Part shown: one piece after another, positions 1 to 5,198 of the stretch | How the letters are laid out: every line of letters begins with the position of its first letter | Position numbering within the stretch: the stretch's first letter is position 1 | From: an uncultured Eubacteriales bacterium | GTDB taxonomy: Bacteria > Bacillota > Clostridia > Oscillospirales > Acutalibacteraceae | Assembly (NCBI GenBank): GCA_934408795.1 | Contig: CAKRVQ010000097.1 | Location: 1 to 5,199 of the forward strand | Reading direction: 5' to 3' | DNA length: 5,199 nucleotides | The notes under the pieces: generated by a model | The model's input: the letters and a program-made list of their open reading frames with translations, nothing else | Databases searched by the model: none | What the model was told of the DNA's origin: nothing | Position numbers and translations under genes: made by a program

Positions 1-564
1 TTTGTGTTTAAGGGTATTGCCGCACCGTTCAGATATGAGGGAGCGGCGGCAGCCGGTGTCGTCGGGATCAAAAGACACAAGAGCTGGGAGAGCGCGGAGT
101 TTTTCTCGCACGAAGTCGCGAAAAGGGTGGAGGACAGATTCCCGGGAAGTCGGTTCGATGCGGTATGCAGCGTGCCTATGCATATAAAGGAACTGAGACT
201 TAAAGGCTTTGACCACGCGGCGGTCCTGGCAGGATATATTGCGAAGGAACTCGGGATCGGATATGAAGGGCTTTTGAAACAAACCATCCTTCGTGAAAGC
301 CAGCATAAGCTGACCTTCGAAATGCGCCGTGAAAATGTAAAGGGAATATACAGTTTGGCAAAGGGTGCGGATGTCAGGGGCAAGAGACTGTTGCTGGTCG
401 ATGATATAAAGACCTCGGGGGCCACGCTCAACGAGTGTGCACACATTCTTTTGGTCGGCGGAGCTTCATCGGTGATATGCGCCGCAGCTGCGGTAACCTG
501 TAAAAAACACCTTGTAAATCCGGATAATATAGAATATAATGGTAGTAACGGTTCGTACCGATAA
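1..564 (+). CDS. comF: ComF family protein, phosphoribosyltransferase-like (5' end missing)
   Basis: The frame is open from base 1, so the true start and the N-terminal zinc-binding part usual in this family lie outside the window; 187 codons remain. Seen: an APFRYEG stretch near the left edge, matching the family's 'A.F.Y.g' region before the core; SVPMHIKELRLKGFDHAAVLA (about 58-77), the family's PVP..R...RGFN.a.lLa block, with Asp where Asn is usual; ESQHKL..E.RRENVKG (99-115); and the PRPP-binding loop LLLVDDIKTSGATL (130-143) with the paired Asp. Known: ComF proteins are type I PRTase-fold cytoplasmic proteins linked to DNA uptake in naturally competent bacteria, but homologues are widespread and their substrate is unclear. 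The last ~15 residues (NPDNIEYNGSNGSYR) are polar and unlike a PRTase core; the same DNA carries the putative mreB promoter. Family call is solid; a role in competence here is inference, since no other com gene is in view. Confidence 0.9.
   Translation, partial: FVFKGIAAPFRYEGAAAAGVVGIKRHKSWESAEFFSHEVAKRVEDRFPGSRFDAVCSVPMHIKELRLKGFDHAAVLAGYIAKELGIGYEGLLKQTILRESQHKLTFEMRRENVKGIYSLAKGADVRGKRLLLVDDIKTSGATLNECAHILLVGGASSVICAAAAVTCKKHLVNPDNIEYNGSNGSYR
512..540 (+). promoter_or_regulatory. Probable sigma-A-type promoter for mreB, inside the comF 3' end
   Basis: TTGTAA (512-517) and a perfect TATAAT (535-540) are separated by exactly 17 bases, close to the housekeeping consensus TTGACA-N17-TATAAT. 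A transcript would start near 547 and give mreB a leader of about 110 nt. That leader contains short hairpins, CGGT/ACCG (549-560), CAGGC/GCCTG (598-611) and GGTC/GACC (619-630), none followed by a T run, so no terminator is claimed. The promoter overlaps the final codons of comF, so mreB need not depend on comF transcription. Confidence 0.65.
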
Positions 565-657
565 CGGCAGTAATCCGACTGGAATCTAATCCCGCCGCAG
601 GCAGCCGCCTGTCGAATAGGTCCCGTGACCGTAATTCTTACACGAGGAAGTAAAGCC

Positions 658-1701
658 ATGCCTTCAAACATAGGTATTGACCTCGGCTCATATAAAACAG
701 TCATATCCTCAAGCTCAAAGGTGCTGCTTGAGCAGCCGTCGGTCGTCGCCGTCGATGCGGATAGTTTCGAACCGATAGCCTTCGGCTCCAAGGCATATGA
801 GATGATAGATAAAAATCCTCCGGAGATCGAGATAGTGTATCCGATAGTAAGGGGCGTTGTGGCTGACTATGAGTTGACCGAAAAAATGCTGCGTGCCTTT
901 ATGACCGAAGCATTCAGCAATAAAGTCCTGAAGCCGCAGATAATGGTGGCAATGCCGTTCGGAGTCACATCGGTCCAGCATCGCTCGGTCGCAAAGGCTA
1001 TAGAGTTGTCGGGCGGGAGAAATGTTCGTACGATAGAAGCTCCTCTTGCCGATGCCATTGCATTCAAGCTTGATTTTTCACACCCGAAAGGGTATCTGGT
1101 GGCGGATATCGGCGCGGGAACGACCGATGTTGCCGTCATTTCAATGGGCGGCTTTGTGAAAAGTGCATCGGTGCCCTGCGCATCGTTTGATTTCGATGAG
1201 TCGATAATAAGATATGTCAAGAAAAAATACCGAGTTAACATAGGACACAGGACCGCCGAGGCAATAAAGAAGCAGATAGGCGGCGCTATGCCGAGAAACG
1301 TTACCCTCACAATGCGTTCAAGCGGAATGGAAAACTTTGCGAGAAAGCCGAAATTCTTTGAGATCACATCCGAGGATGTGCGCCTGGCGCTTGTCGATAA
1401 TATGAGGACCATATATCAGTCGATAAGATCCCTGCTTGAAAAAACACCGCCTGATCTTGTTGCGGATATCGCATCCGGAGGCATATACCTTACAGGCGGC
1501 GGCTCGGAACTGTACGGTATGAAGGAGTATCTTGAGAGCAAGCTCGGAATTGCCGTAAAGGCTTATGACGAGCCGAGGATCAGTGTCGCAAGAGGCACGG
1601 CGATCGCAATCAAGCATCCGAAACTTACCGCAAACGGCGATTACCAATACCGCGCTCTTGCGGATCTTATCATAGATGATCAGGGGTTCGGAGATTTTTA
1701 G
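658..1701 (+). CDS. mreB: MreB-family bacterial actin (rod shape-determining protein), divergent
   Basis: Start chosen at ATG 658, with GAGGAAG (644-650) seven bases upstream; an in-frame GTG at 625 would add 11 residues but has no good binding site. Product 347 aa, near the usual ~335-345. Seen in order: phosphate-1 loop GIDLGSYKT (6-14; canonical GIDLGTANT), EQPSVVAVD, GVVADYELTEKML (67-78), hydrophobic VL at 90-91 matching the membrane-inserting loop, TIEAPLADAIA (125-135), phosphate-2 loop DIGAGTTDVAV (150-160; canonical DIGGGTTEVAV), HRTAEAIKKQIG (197-208), LEKTPPDLVADI (260-271) and adenosine motif GIYLTGGGSELYGM (275-288). Known: MreB forms ATP-dependent membrane-bound filaments that guide peptidoglycan synthesis. 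Odd: IEAP has Ala128 where canonical IEEP has the presumed catalytic Glu (Glu131 in Thermotoga MreB), the AGDEMD segment reads ASFDFD, and a ~25-residue acidic tail follows the core. No mreC/mreD adjoins; it may be a paralogue. No intrinsic terminator is visible after it. Confidence 0.9.
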   Translation: MPSNIGIDLGSYKTVISSSSKVLLEQPSVVAVDADSFEPIAFGSKAYEMIDKNPPEIEIVYPIVRGVVADYELTEKMLRAFMTEAFSNKVLKPQIMVAMPFGVTSVQHRSVAKAIELSGGRNVRTIEAPLADAIAFKLDFSHPKGYLVADIGAGTTDVAVISMGGFVKSASVPCASFDFDESIIRYVKKKYRVNIGHRTAEAIKKQIGGAMPRNVTLTMRSSGMENFARKPKFFEITSEDVRLALVDNMRTIYQSIRSLLEKTPPDLVADIASGGIYLTGGGSELYGMKEYLESKLGIAVKAYDEPRISVARGTAIAIKHPKLTANGDYQYRALADLIIDDQGFGDF

Positions 1702-1775
1702 TATAGATTTTCCTGCGGTGTCTTTTAAGCCGACCTTCGATATAAGCCGAATTTACACATTTTGTAAAAAAAGTA

Positions 1776-1804
1776 TTGCAATACAGTGAAAACTGTGTTA
1801 TCAT
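1776..1804 (+). promoter_or_regulatory. Promoter of rplS (extended -10)
   Basis: TTGCAA (1776-1781), 17-base spacer, TATCAT (1799-1804), with TG at 1796-1797 forming an extended -10 (TGTTATCAT). The upstream DNA has an A run (1766-1772) and is locally AT-rich. Predicted start near 1811. This is the strongest promoter-like site in the window, which suits a ribosomal protein gene, and it separates rplS transcription from mreB. Confidence 0.75.
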
Positions 1805-1810
1805 ATTTTA

Positions 1811-1932
1811 GCATTTGATTTCACCGAATTCCTTATCGGTGGGTTTGATGCCGAAAGATCGACACCAAAGCGGGCAGTCCTCTGCCGGAGAAGCGGCACG
1901 AATGTCTGAGGTACATTAAGGAGGATGCATTG
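1811..1932 (+). promoter_or_regulatory. Structured 5' leader of rplS, candidate L19 autoregulatory leader
   Basis: About 120 nt without a gene between the predicted start and the rplS codon. Hairpin 1: CACCGA (1822-1827) with TCGGTG (1836-1841), 6 bp, 8-nt loop. The loop's TCCTTA (1830-1835) is a perfect complement of TAAGGA (1917-1922) in the Shine-Dalgarno region, so a loop-SD pseudoknot is possible. Further on, GGCAG (1873-1877)/CTGCC (1882-1886) has loop TCCT and competes with TGCCG (1883-1887)/CGGCA (1894-1898). The same CGGCA can instead pair with an earlier TGCCG (1849-1853), enclosing the GGCAG hairpin. Known: Firmicutes often have an L19 leader that controls rplS. Whether this matches that family is not verified; the pairings are seen, the regulation is inferred. 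Confidence 0.5.
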
Positions 1933-2274
1933 ATGGATGCAGTAAAAATGATTTCTGCCGGAATGCTCAAAGAAGAGGTTCCCCAGATCGTGATCGGTAA
2001 CACCGTTCGCGTGCATGTAAAGATTCGTGAAGGCGAGAGAGAAAGAATTCAGGTTTTTGAAGGAACCGTCATCGCCAAAAACAACAGCGGAATCGCTGAG
2101 ACCTTCACCGTCCGCCGCATTTCGTTCGGCGTAGGCGTTGAGCGTGTGTTCCCTGTTCACTCACCCAATGTCGTCAAGGTTGAGACAGTCAGAAAGGGTC
2201 GCGTGCGCAGAGCTAAGCTTTACTATCTCCGTGACAGAGTCGGCAAGGCTGCGAAGGTTAAAGAAAACATATAG
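1933..2274 (+). CDS. rplS: 50S ribosomal protein L19
   Basis: 113 aa, the usual bacterial length (~115). Start at ATG 1933: AAGGAGG (1918-1924) is an ideal Shine-Dalgarno site eight bases upstream; the adjacent TTG at 1930 is ignored. Recognised by the conserved [24 protein letters not shown] core, [27 protein letters not shown] in the middle, and the basic C-terminal [19 protein letters not shown]. Known: L19 sits at the 30S-50S interface and contacts 16S rRNA in an intersubunit bridge. Codon use differs from the neighbours: Ile is nearly all ATT/ATC and many Arg are CGT/CGC, whereas flanking genes use ATA and AGA/AGG freely, as expected for high expression. In many bacteria rplS follows rpsP-rimM-trmD; here mreB and comF are upstream and rplS has its own promoter and terminator. 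Confidence 0.98.
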   Translation: MDAVKMISAGMLKEEVPQIVIGNTVRVHVKIREGERERIQVFEGTVIAKNNSGIAETFTVRRISFGVGVERVFPVHSPNVVKVETVRKGRVRRAKLYYLRDRVGKAAKVKENI

Positions 2275-2286
2275 GTTTGACTTGCA

Positions 2287-2323
2287 ACGGGGCTGTCGGG
2301 TTTTGACAGCCCCGTGTTTTCTT
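2287..2323 (+). terminator. Rho-independent terminator of rplS
   Basis: CGGGGCTGTC (2288-2297) pairs perfectly with GACAGCCCCG (2305-2314), 10 bp plus an A-T closing pair, around a 7-nt loop GGGTTTT, followed by TGTTTTCTT. It begins about a dozen bases after the rplS stop. GC-rich stem and T-rich tail meet the standard criteria. It should isolate rplS from lepB, apart from any readthrough. Confidence 0.93.
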
Positions 2324-2327
2324 AAGT

Positions 2328-2399
2328 CGGTATTGCTTTAAGTCGGCGATTTCTTAAAGACCGCATTTTTATAAGTTGTTTCGCAAAATCGCAATACCG
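2328..2399 (+). repeat. Long inverted repeat upstream of lepB, possible leader structure
   Basis: CGGTATTGC (2328-2336) is a perfect 9-bp inverted match to GCAATACCG (2391-2399). Directly inside it, GATTT (2348-2352) matches AAATC (2386-2390), giving a 14-bp stem with one 11-nt bulge on the left arm. The right arm ends nine bases before the lepB Shine-Dalgarno AGGGAGG (2409-2415). A TATAAG (2370-2375) in the loop is the only -10-like hexamer here, with no convincing -35 at 16-18 bases, so the lepB promoter is unresolved. The repeat could be an mRNA leader fold or a DNA operator; nothing in the sequence decides between them. Confidence 0.45.
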
Positions 2400-2423
2400 C
2401 AATCAAAAAGGGAGGTATCGGAT

Positions 2424-3248
2424 ATGGCAGATGATCTGTTCGGCGCGACCGAGAGGGACGAAGCTTTAAGCGTTCAACCCGTTGAGCCCGAGAGTTTCCG
2501 TAAAAATGATACGGCTCATAATTCATCGGATGATTTGTCGGATAACTCATTGATCTCATCAAATTTATCAGATGACTCATCGAATGACCCGTCGGATAAC
2601 TCATTGAATGACTCGTCGAACAACTTGTCGAATGACTCGTCACCTGCGGCGTCGGTAAACAACGATAAGAAGGATGACAATACCGTAAAAAACGCTCTTG
2701 AATGGCTTGATTCGGTGACCGTTGCGGTGGTGACCGTTATCCTGCTCTTTACATTTGTGTTCAGGGTCGTCGGAATAGTCGGCCCCTCAATGCAGAATAC
2801 CTGCTTTGAGGGTGACAGGATCATAATCTCGAATGCGTTCTATACTCCGAAGTGCGGCGATGTCGTTGTTATATCAAGAAATTACACCAACGCTTATTCG
2901 GATATTTCCGAATCTCAGGAGCCTATAATCAAGCGCGTGATAGCAACCGAAGGAATGACGGTCGATATCGACTTCGCAACCGGCACCGTCTATGTGGACG
3001 GTGAAGAGCTCAAAGAGGATTATATAAAGACCCCCACAACAAAGCAATACGATATGACTTTCCCGCTCAGGGTGGGTGAAAACCAGATATTTGTCCTCGG
3101 AGACAACAGAAACGAATCCCTTGACAGCAGGGATAAAAGGATCGGACTTGTCGATAAGCGGTATGTTCTCGGCAAGGCACTGTTAAGAGTGTACAGGGTT
3201 CCCGAGAGAAGGAATTCGGTAACCGATATGTTCGGGGTCGTGTCATGA
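2424..3248 (+). CDS. lepB: Type I signal peptidase with long Ser/Asp/Asn-rich N-terminal tail
   Basis: Start at ATG 2424, eight bases after AAGGGAGG (2408-2415); product 274 aa, longer than typical Gram-positive enzymes (~180-200). Residues 1-95 are predicted cytoplasmic and disordered, including a Ser/Asp/Asn/Leu repeat at 35-73. One membrane segment at about 97-118 follows. The catalytic domain outside has GPSMQNT (120-126) with nucleophile Ser122, EGDRIIIS, GDVVVIS, IIKRVIATEG (168-177) with general base Lys170, VYVDGEEL, and the signature GDNRNESLDSRD (227-238). Known: this membrane Ser/Lys protease removes signal peptides from exported preproteins at the outer face of the membrane. The Ser-Lys spacing of 48 is a little wider than in Bacillus SipS. 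All catalytic residues are present, so the enzyme should be active. It heads a run of closely spaced genes and overlaps rbgA by four bases (ATGA). Confidence 0.96.
   Translation: MADDLFGATERDEALSVQPVEPESFRKNDTAHNSSDDLSDNSLISSNLSDDSSNDPSDNSLNDSSNNLSNDSSPAASVNNDKKDDNTVKNALEWLDSVTVAVVTVILLFTFVFRVVGIVGPSMQNTCFEGDRIIISNAFYTPKCGDVVVISRNYTNAYSDISESQEPIIKRVIATEGMTVDIDFATGTVYVDGEELKEDYIKTPTTKQYDMTFPLRVGENQIFVLGDNRNESLDSRDKRIGLVDKRYVLGKALLRVYRVPERRNSVTDMFGVVS
2526..2642 (+). repeat. 12-nt coding minisatellite in lepB
   Basis: About ten in-frame units with consensus TCGRATRACTCA (Ser-Asp/Asn-Asp/Asn-Ser/Leu) start at 2526, 2538, 2568, 2580, 2592, 2604, 2616 and 2628. A shortened 9+9-nt stretch lies at 2550-2567. 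The 17-mer beginning GTCGGATAACTC occurs at 2537 and again at 2591, 54 nt apart, pointing to a larger duplication. All length steps are multiples of three, so the lepB frame is kept. The encoded segment is hydrophilic, acidic and lies before the membrane helix. Confidence 0.85.
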
Positions 3249-4120
3249 GCGAAGTTCAGAATATACAGTGGTTCCCGGGACACATGGCAAAGGCGGAAAG
3301 AGAGATCAAAAAGCTCCTGCCGCTCACCGATGCGGTTGCGGAGATCGTTGATGCGAGAATACCGTTAAGCAGCCGTAACCCGGATCTTGACCGCATTGTG
3401 TCGGGAAAGCCGCGCGTGATAATACTCAACAAATGTGATATGGCAGACGATGCAGCCACGGCGGCATGGGTCAAAAAATACTCGGAAGCGGGAATAGCCG
3501 CAATACCGACCGATTGCCGCACGGGCAAGGGAATAAACAATTTCTCTCCCACGGTCAAAAGGGTGCTCGCCGATAAGCTCCGCAGCTATCGTGAAAAAGG
3601 AATGGTAGGGAAGACGCTGCGTGTTATGGTGGTCGGAATACCGAATGTCGGCAAGTCTACCTTTATAAACCGCGTTGCGGGTGTCGGCAAGGCAAAAAGC
3701 GAAAACCGACCGGGAGTCACAAAGGGAAACCAATGGTACTCCGTTGATAAAGAGCTTGAATTGCTTGACACGCCCGGAGTTCTGTGGCCGAAATTTGAAG
3801 ATAAGACGGTGGGAGAGCATCTCGCATTCATCGGTTCGGTCAAGGGCGAAGTGGTCGATACCGAGGGCCTTGCAGTCAGACTCTGCGAATTTCTGAAAGA
3901 AAAATATCCCCGTTCTCTGTACGACAGATACGGTATAGACCCCGAAACCGTAGGCGAAGGAGATACCGGAATAATCGGATATGAGCTATTATGTGCGATA
4001 GGCAAAAAACGCGGGTTTGTTGTCCGCGGCGGAGAGATCGACGAGACAAGGACCGCGGCCATGCTTCTTGATGAGTTTAAGAACTGCAAACTCGGAAAGA
4101 TAACAATAGAGAAGGTATGA
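3245..4120 (+). CDS. rbgA: Ribosome biogenesis GTPase RbgA (YlqF)
   Basis: 291 aa, close to the ~280 usual for the family. The ATG lies in an ATGA overlap with the lepB stop, with no strong Shine-Dalgarno site, implying translational coupling. The GTPase motifs are circularly permuted, the hallmark of the YlqF/YawG family: G4 NKCD (62-65), G1 GIPNVGKST (131-139), G2 region RPGVTKG (155-161, Thr159) and G3 DTPG (175-178). The N-terminal IQWFPGHMAKAERE contains His13, matching the His9 that supports GTP hydrolysis in Bacillus subtilis RbgA. The C-terminal ~80 residues form the family's helical RNA-binding domain. Known: RbgA binds late 50S intermediates, promotes the final assembly steps and is essential in B. 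subtilis. Its presence just after rplS fits a shared ribosome theme. All key residues appear intact. Confidence 0.97.
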   Translation: MSEVQNIQWFPGHMAKAEREIKKLLPLTDAVAEIVDARIPLSSRNPDLDRIVSGKPRVIILNKCDMADDAATAAWVKKYSEAGIAAIPTDCRTGKGINNFSPTVKRVLADKLRSYREKGMVGKTLRVMVVGIPNVGKSTFINRVAGVGKAKSENRPGVTKGNQWYSVDKELELLDTPGVLWPKFEDKTVGEHLAFIGSVKGEVVDTEGLAVRLCEFLKEKYPRSLYDRYGIDPETVGEGDTGIIGYELLCAIGKKRGFVVRGGEIDETRTAAMLLDEFKNCKLGKITIEKV

Positions 4121-4125
4121 TATAA

Positions 4126-4740
4126 ATGCCGGATTTTGAATACGAACGAGCTTGCGCCGAAAGAGGCTTCCGTTCGATATGCGGAATAGACGAAGCGGGG
4201 AGAGGACCCCTTGCGGGCCCTGTCTGCGCCGCGGCGGTCATATTGCCGACCGACTGTGTGATCGAAGGCTTAAACGATTCAAAAAAGCTGTCCGCCGCAA
4301 AGAGGGAGAAGCTTTACGATATTATCGTTTCCGAGGCGGTGTGCTTCGGGATTGCGTTTGCGTCGGTCGATGAGATCGAAAGGCTCAATATTTTGGGCGC
4401 TACATATCTTGCAATGTGTCGGGCTGCTGAGAAGCTTTCGCCTGCTGCGGATTTTGCACTCATCGACGGCAACCGCACGCCTCCCGAGCTTGCGATCCCG
4501 TCACTGACGGTCGTAAAGGGAGATGCAAAGAGCTGCTCAATAGCAGCGGCATCGGTGCTTGCCAAGGTCACAAGGGACAGATTGATGCTTGAATACGATG
4601 CGCTTTATCCGCAATACGGATTTTCAAAGCATATGGGCTACGGCACGGAGGAACACCGAAACGCAATACTGAAATACGGCGCCTCCGAAATTCACAGGCC
4701 GAGCTTCTTAAAAAAGCTATATGAAAAACAACAGTCGTGA
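4126..4740 (+). CDS. rnhB: Ribonuclease HII
   Basis: 204 aa, typical for RNase HII. The ATG is five bases after the rbgA stop, with GAGAAGG (4109-4115) overlapping the end of rbgA as binding site. Catalytic set complete: Asp22 and Glu23 in GIDEAGRG (20-27), Asp114 in LIDGN (112-116), Asp133 in VVKGD (129-133). The family blocks LNDSKKLS (49-56), SIAAASVLAKVTRD (138-151) and GFSKHMGYGT (165-174) are also clear. Known: this metal-dependent cytoplasmic enzyme cuts the RNA strand of RNA-DNA hybrids and nicks 5' of single ribonucleotides in DNA, starting ribonucleotide excision repair. It overlaps the start of yraN by 20 nt, in another frame. Nothing looks degraded. Confidence 0.98.
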   Translation: MPDFEYERACAERGFRSICGIDEAGRGPLAGPVCAAAVILPTDCVIEGLNDSKKLSAAKREKLYDIIVSEAVCFGIAFASVDEIERLNILGATYLAMCRAAEKLSPAADFALIDGNRTPPELAIPSLTVVKGDAKSCSIAAASVLAKVTRDRLMLEYDALYPQYGFSKHMGYGTEEHRNAILKYGASEIHRPSFLKKLYEKQQS

Positions 4741-5098
4741 AACAGGAAAAAACGGAGAACGGATTGCTGCAGAGTATCTTAAAAGCAAGGGATACCTGAT
4801 ACATACGATGAACTACGGGTGCCGTTACGGCGAGATAGATGTCGTCGCCGAAAAGGACGGGGTCTTGGCTTTTGTTGAGGTCAAGACCCGATCGCATACC
4901 GACTACGGCAGACCTGCGGATTATGTAAACTACGCAAAGCGCAGAAGGATAGTGTCCGCAGCGGAGTTTTACCTGATGTACAACGATCTCGGACTGGAGC
5001 CGCGTTTTGATGTCATAGAGGTTTTAGTTAAGTATGACGACGGAAGACCGCGATATTTTATACATCATATAGAAGATGCATTTTCGGCAGGGGAATAG
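4721..5098 (+). CDS. yraN: YraN family protein (UPF0102), nuclease-fold, function uncertain
   Basis: 125 aa, normal for the family (~115-130). The start at ATG 4721 lies within the last codons of rnhB; no Shine-Dalgarno site precedes it (the upstream bases are A-rich), so translation probably relies on coupling to rnhB. N-terminal NSRETGKNGERIAAEYLKSK gives the expected G..GE..A..yL block, followed by GYLIHTMNYGCRYGEIDVVAEKDGVLAFVEVKTR. Within it GEID (37-40) and EVK (53-55), with Glu13, form the PD-(D/E)XK-like (Holliday junction resolvase-like) set. The C-terminal half has AKRRRIVSAAEFYL and RFDVIEV. Known: the fold is nuclease-like and the gene usually follows rnhB, but no settled cellular role exists; a DNA metabolism role is inference. 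It is the last gene of the visible operon. comM, which often comes next in related genomes, is not seen before the window ends. Confidence 0.94.
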   Translation: MKNNSRETGKNGERIAAEYLKSKGYLIHTMNYGCRYGEIDVVAEKDGVLAFVEVKTRSHTDYGRPADYVNYAKRRRIVSAAEFYLMYNDLGLEPRFDVIEVLVKYDDGRPRYFIHHIEDAFSAGE

Positions 5099-5133
5099 CC
5101 GATGTCCCGTTAACTCAGTCGGTCGATCGGCTA
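5096..5133 (+). repeat. 8-bp inverted repeat at the yraN stop codon
   Basis: TAGCCGAT (5096-5103, including the yraN stop) is a perfect inverted match to ATCGGCTA (5126-5133), with a 22-nt loop. No T run follows, so it is not a classical intrinsic terminator, though it could protect the mRNA 3' side or act with the GC-rich element that follows. It is sterically incompatible with that element's outer stem unless a pseudoknot forms. Confidence 0.45.
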
Positions 5134-5198
5134 TGAGCAAGCCCCGTGCGGGAGCGCCGAAGGCGCCGCGCCGCGCGCGAAGCGCGCGGCAAACGGGA
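5105..5198 (+). repeat. GC-rich multi-hairpin intergenic element
   Basis: An outer 7-bp inverted repeat TCCCGTT (5105-5111)/AACGGGA (5192-5198) encloses several local stems: CTCA/TGAG (5114-5117/5134-5137), CCCG/CGGG (5143-5152), GCGCC-GAA-GGCGC (5154-5166), and a perfect 9-bp GCCGCGCGC-GAA-GCGCGCGGC (5170-5190). The last ~60 bases are far richer in G+C than the genes. Both strong hairpins share a GAA loop. There is no T tract within the window. Candidates are a REP-like dispersed repeat, a structured RNA, or the hairpin part of a terminator whose tail lies beyond the edge. The two GC hairpins are certain as sequence; the outer stem could be chance. Confidence 0.55.

Noticed and set aside
598..640. 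An intrinsic terminator between comF and mreB
   Set aside because: The hairpins CAGGC/GCCTG and GGTC/GACC are short and have no following T run.
625..657. GTG at 625 as an 11-residue longer mreB start
   Set aside because: No purine-rich binding site precedes it, while ATG 658 has GAGGAAG at seven bases and gives the canonical N-terminus just before GIDLG.
867..1412. Long minus-strand open frame opposite mreB, and similar ones opposite rplS, lepB, rbgA and rnhB
   Set aside because: They are antisense to genes with clear conserved motifs, lack binding sites and have no recognisable domains. The Ser/His/Met-rich or Asp/Glu/Ser-rich ones opposite lepB are mirror images of its repeat.
1702..1775. 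A terminator after mreB
   Set aside because: T-rich patches are present but no inverted repeat of useful length was found, so readthrough into rplS is possible.
1930..1932. TTG immediately before the rplS ATG as the start
   Set aside because: ATG 1933 is adjacent, has ideal spacing to AAGGAGG, and starts the protein as L19 proteins usually do.
2376..2423. TTG at 2376 as a longer lepB start
   Set aside because: No Shine-Dalgarno site precedes it and it lies within the leader inverted repeat; ATG 2424 has a strong site at eight bases.
5105..5198. A tRNA gene, suggested by a 7-bp closing stem and a TAACTCAGTCGGT stretch resembling a D arm
   Set aside because: The CTCA/TGAG loop would be 16 nt, there is no proper 5-bp anticodon stem with a 7-nt loop, and no T arm with a GTTCRANNY loop, so it is not a functional tRNA.
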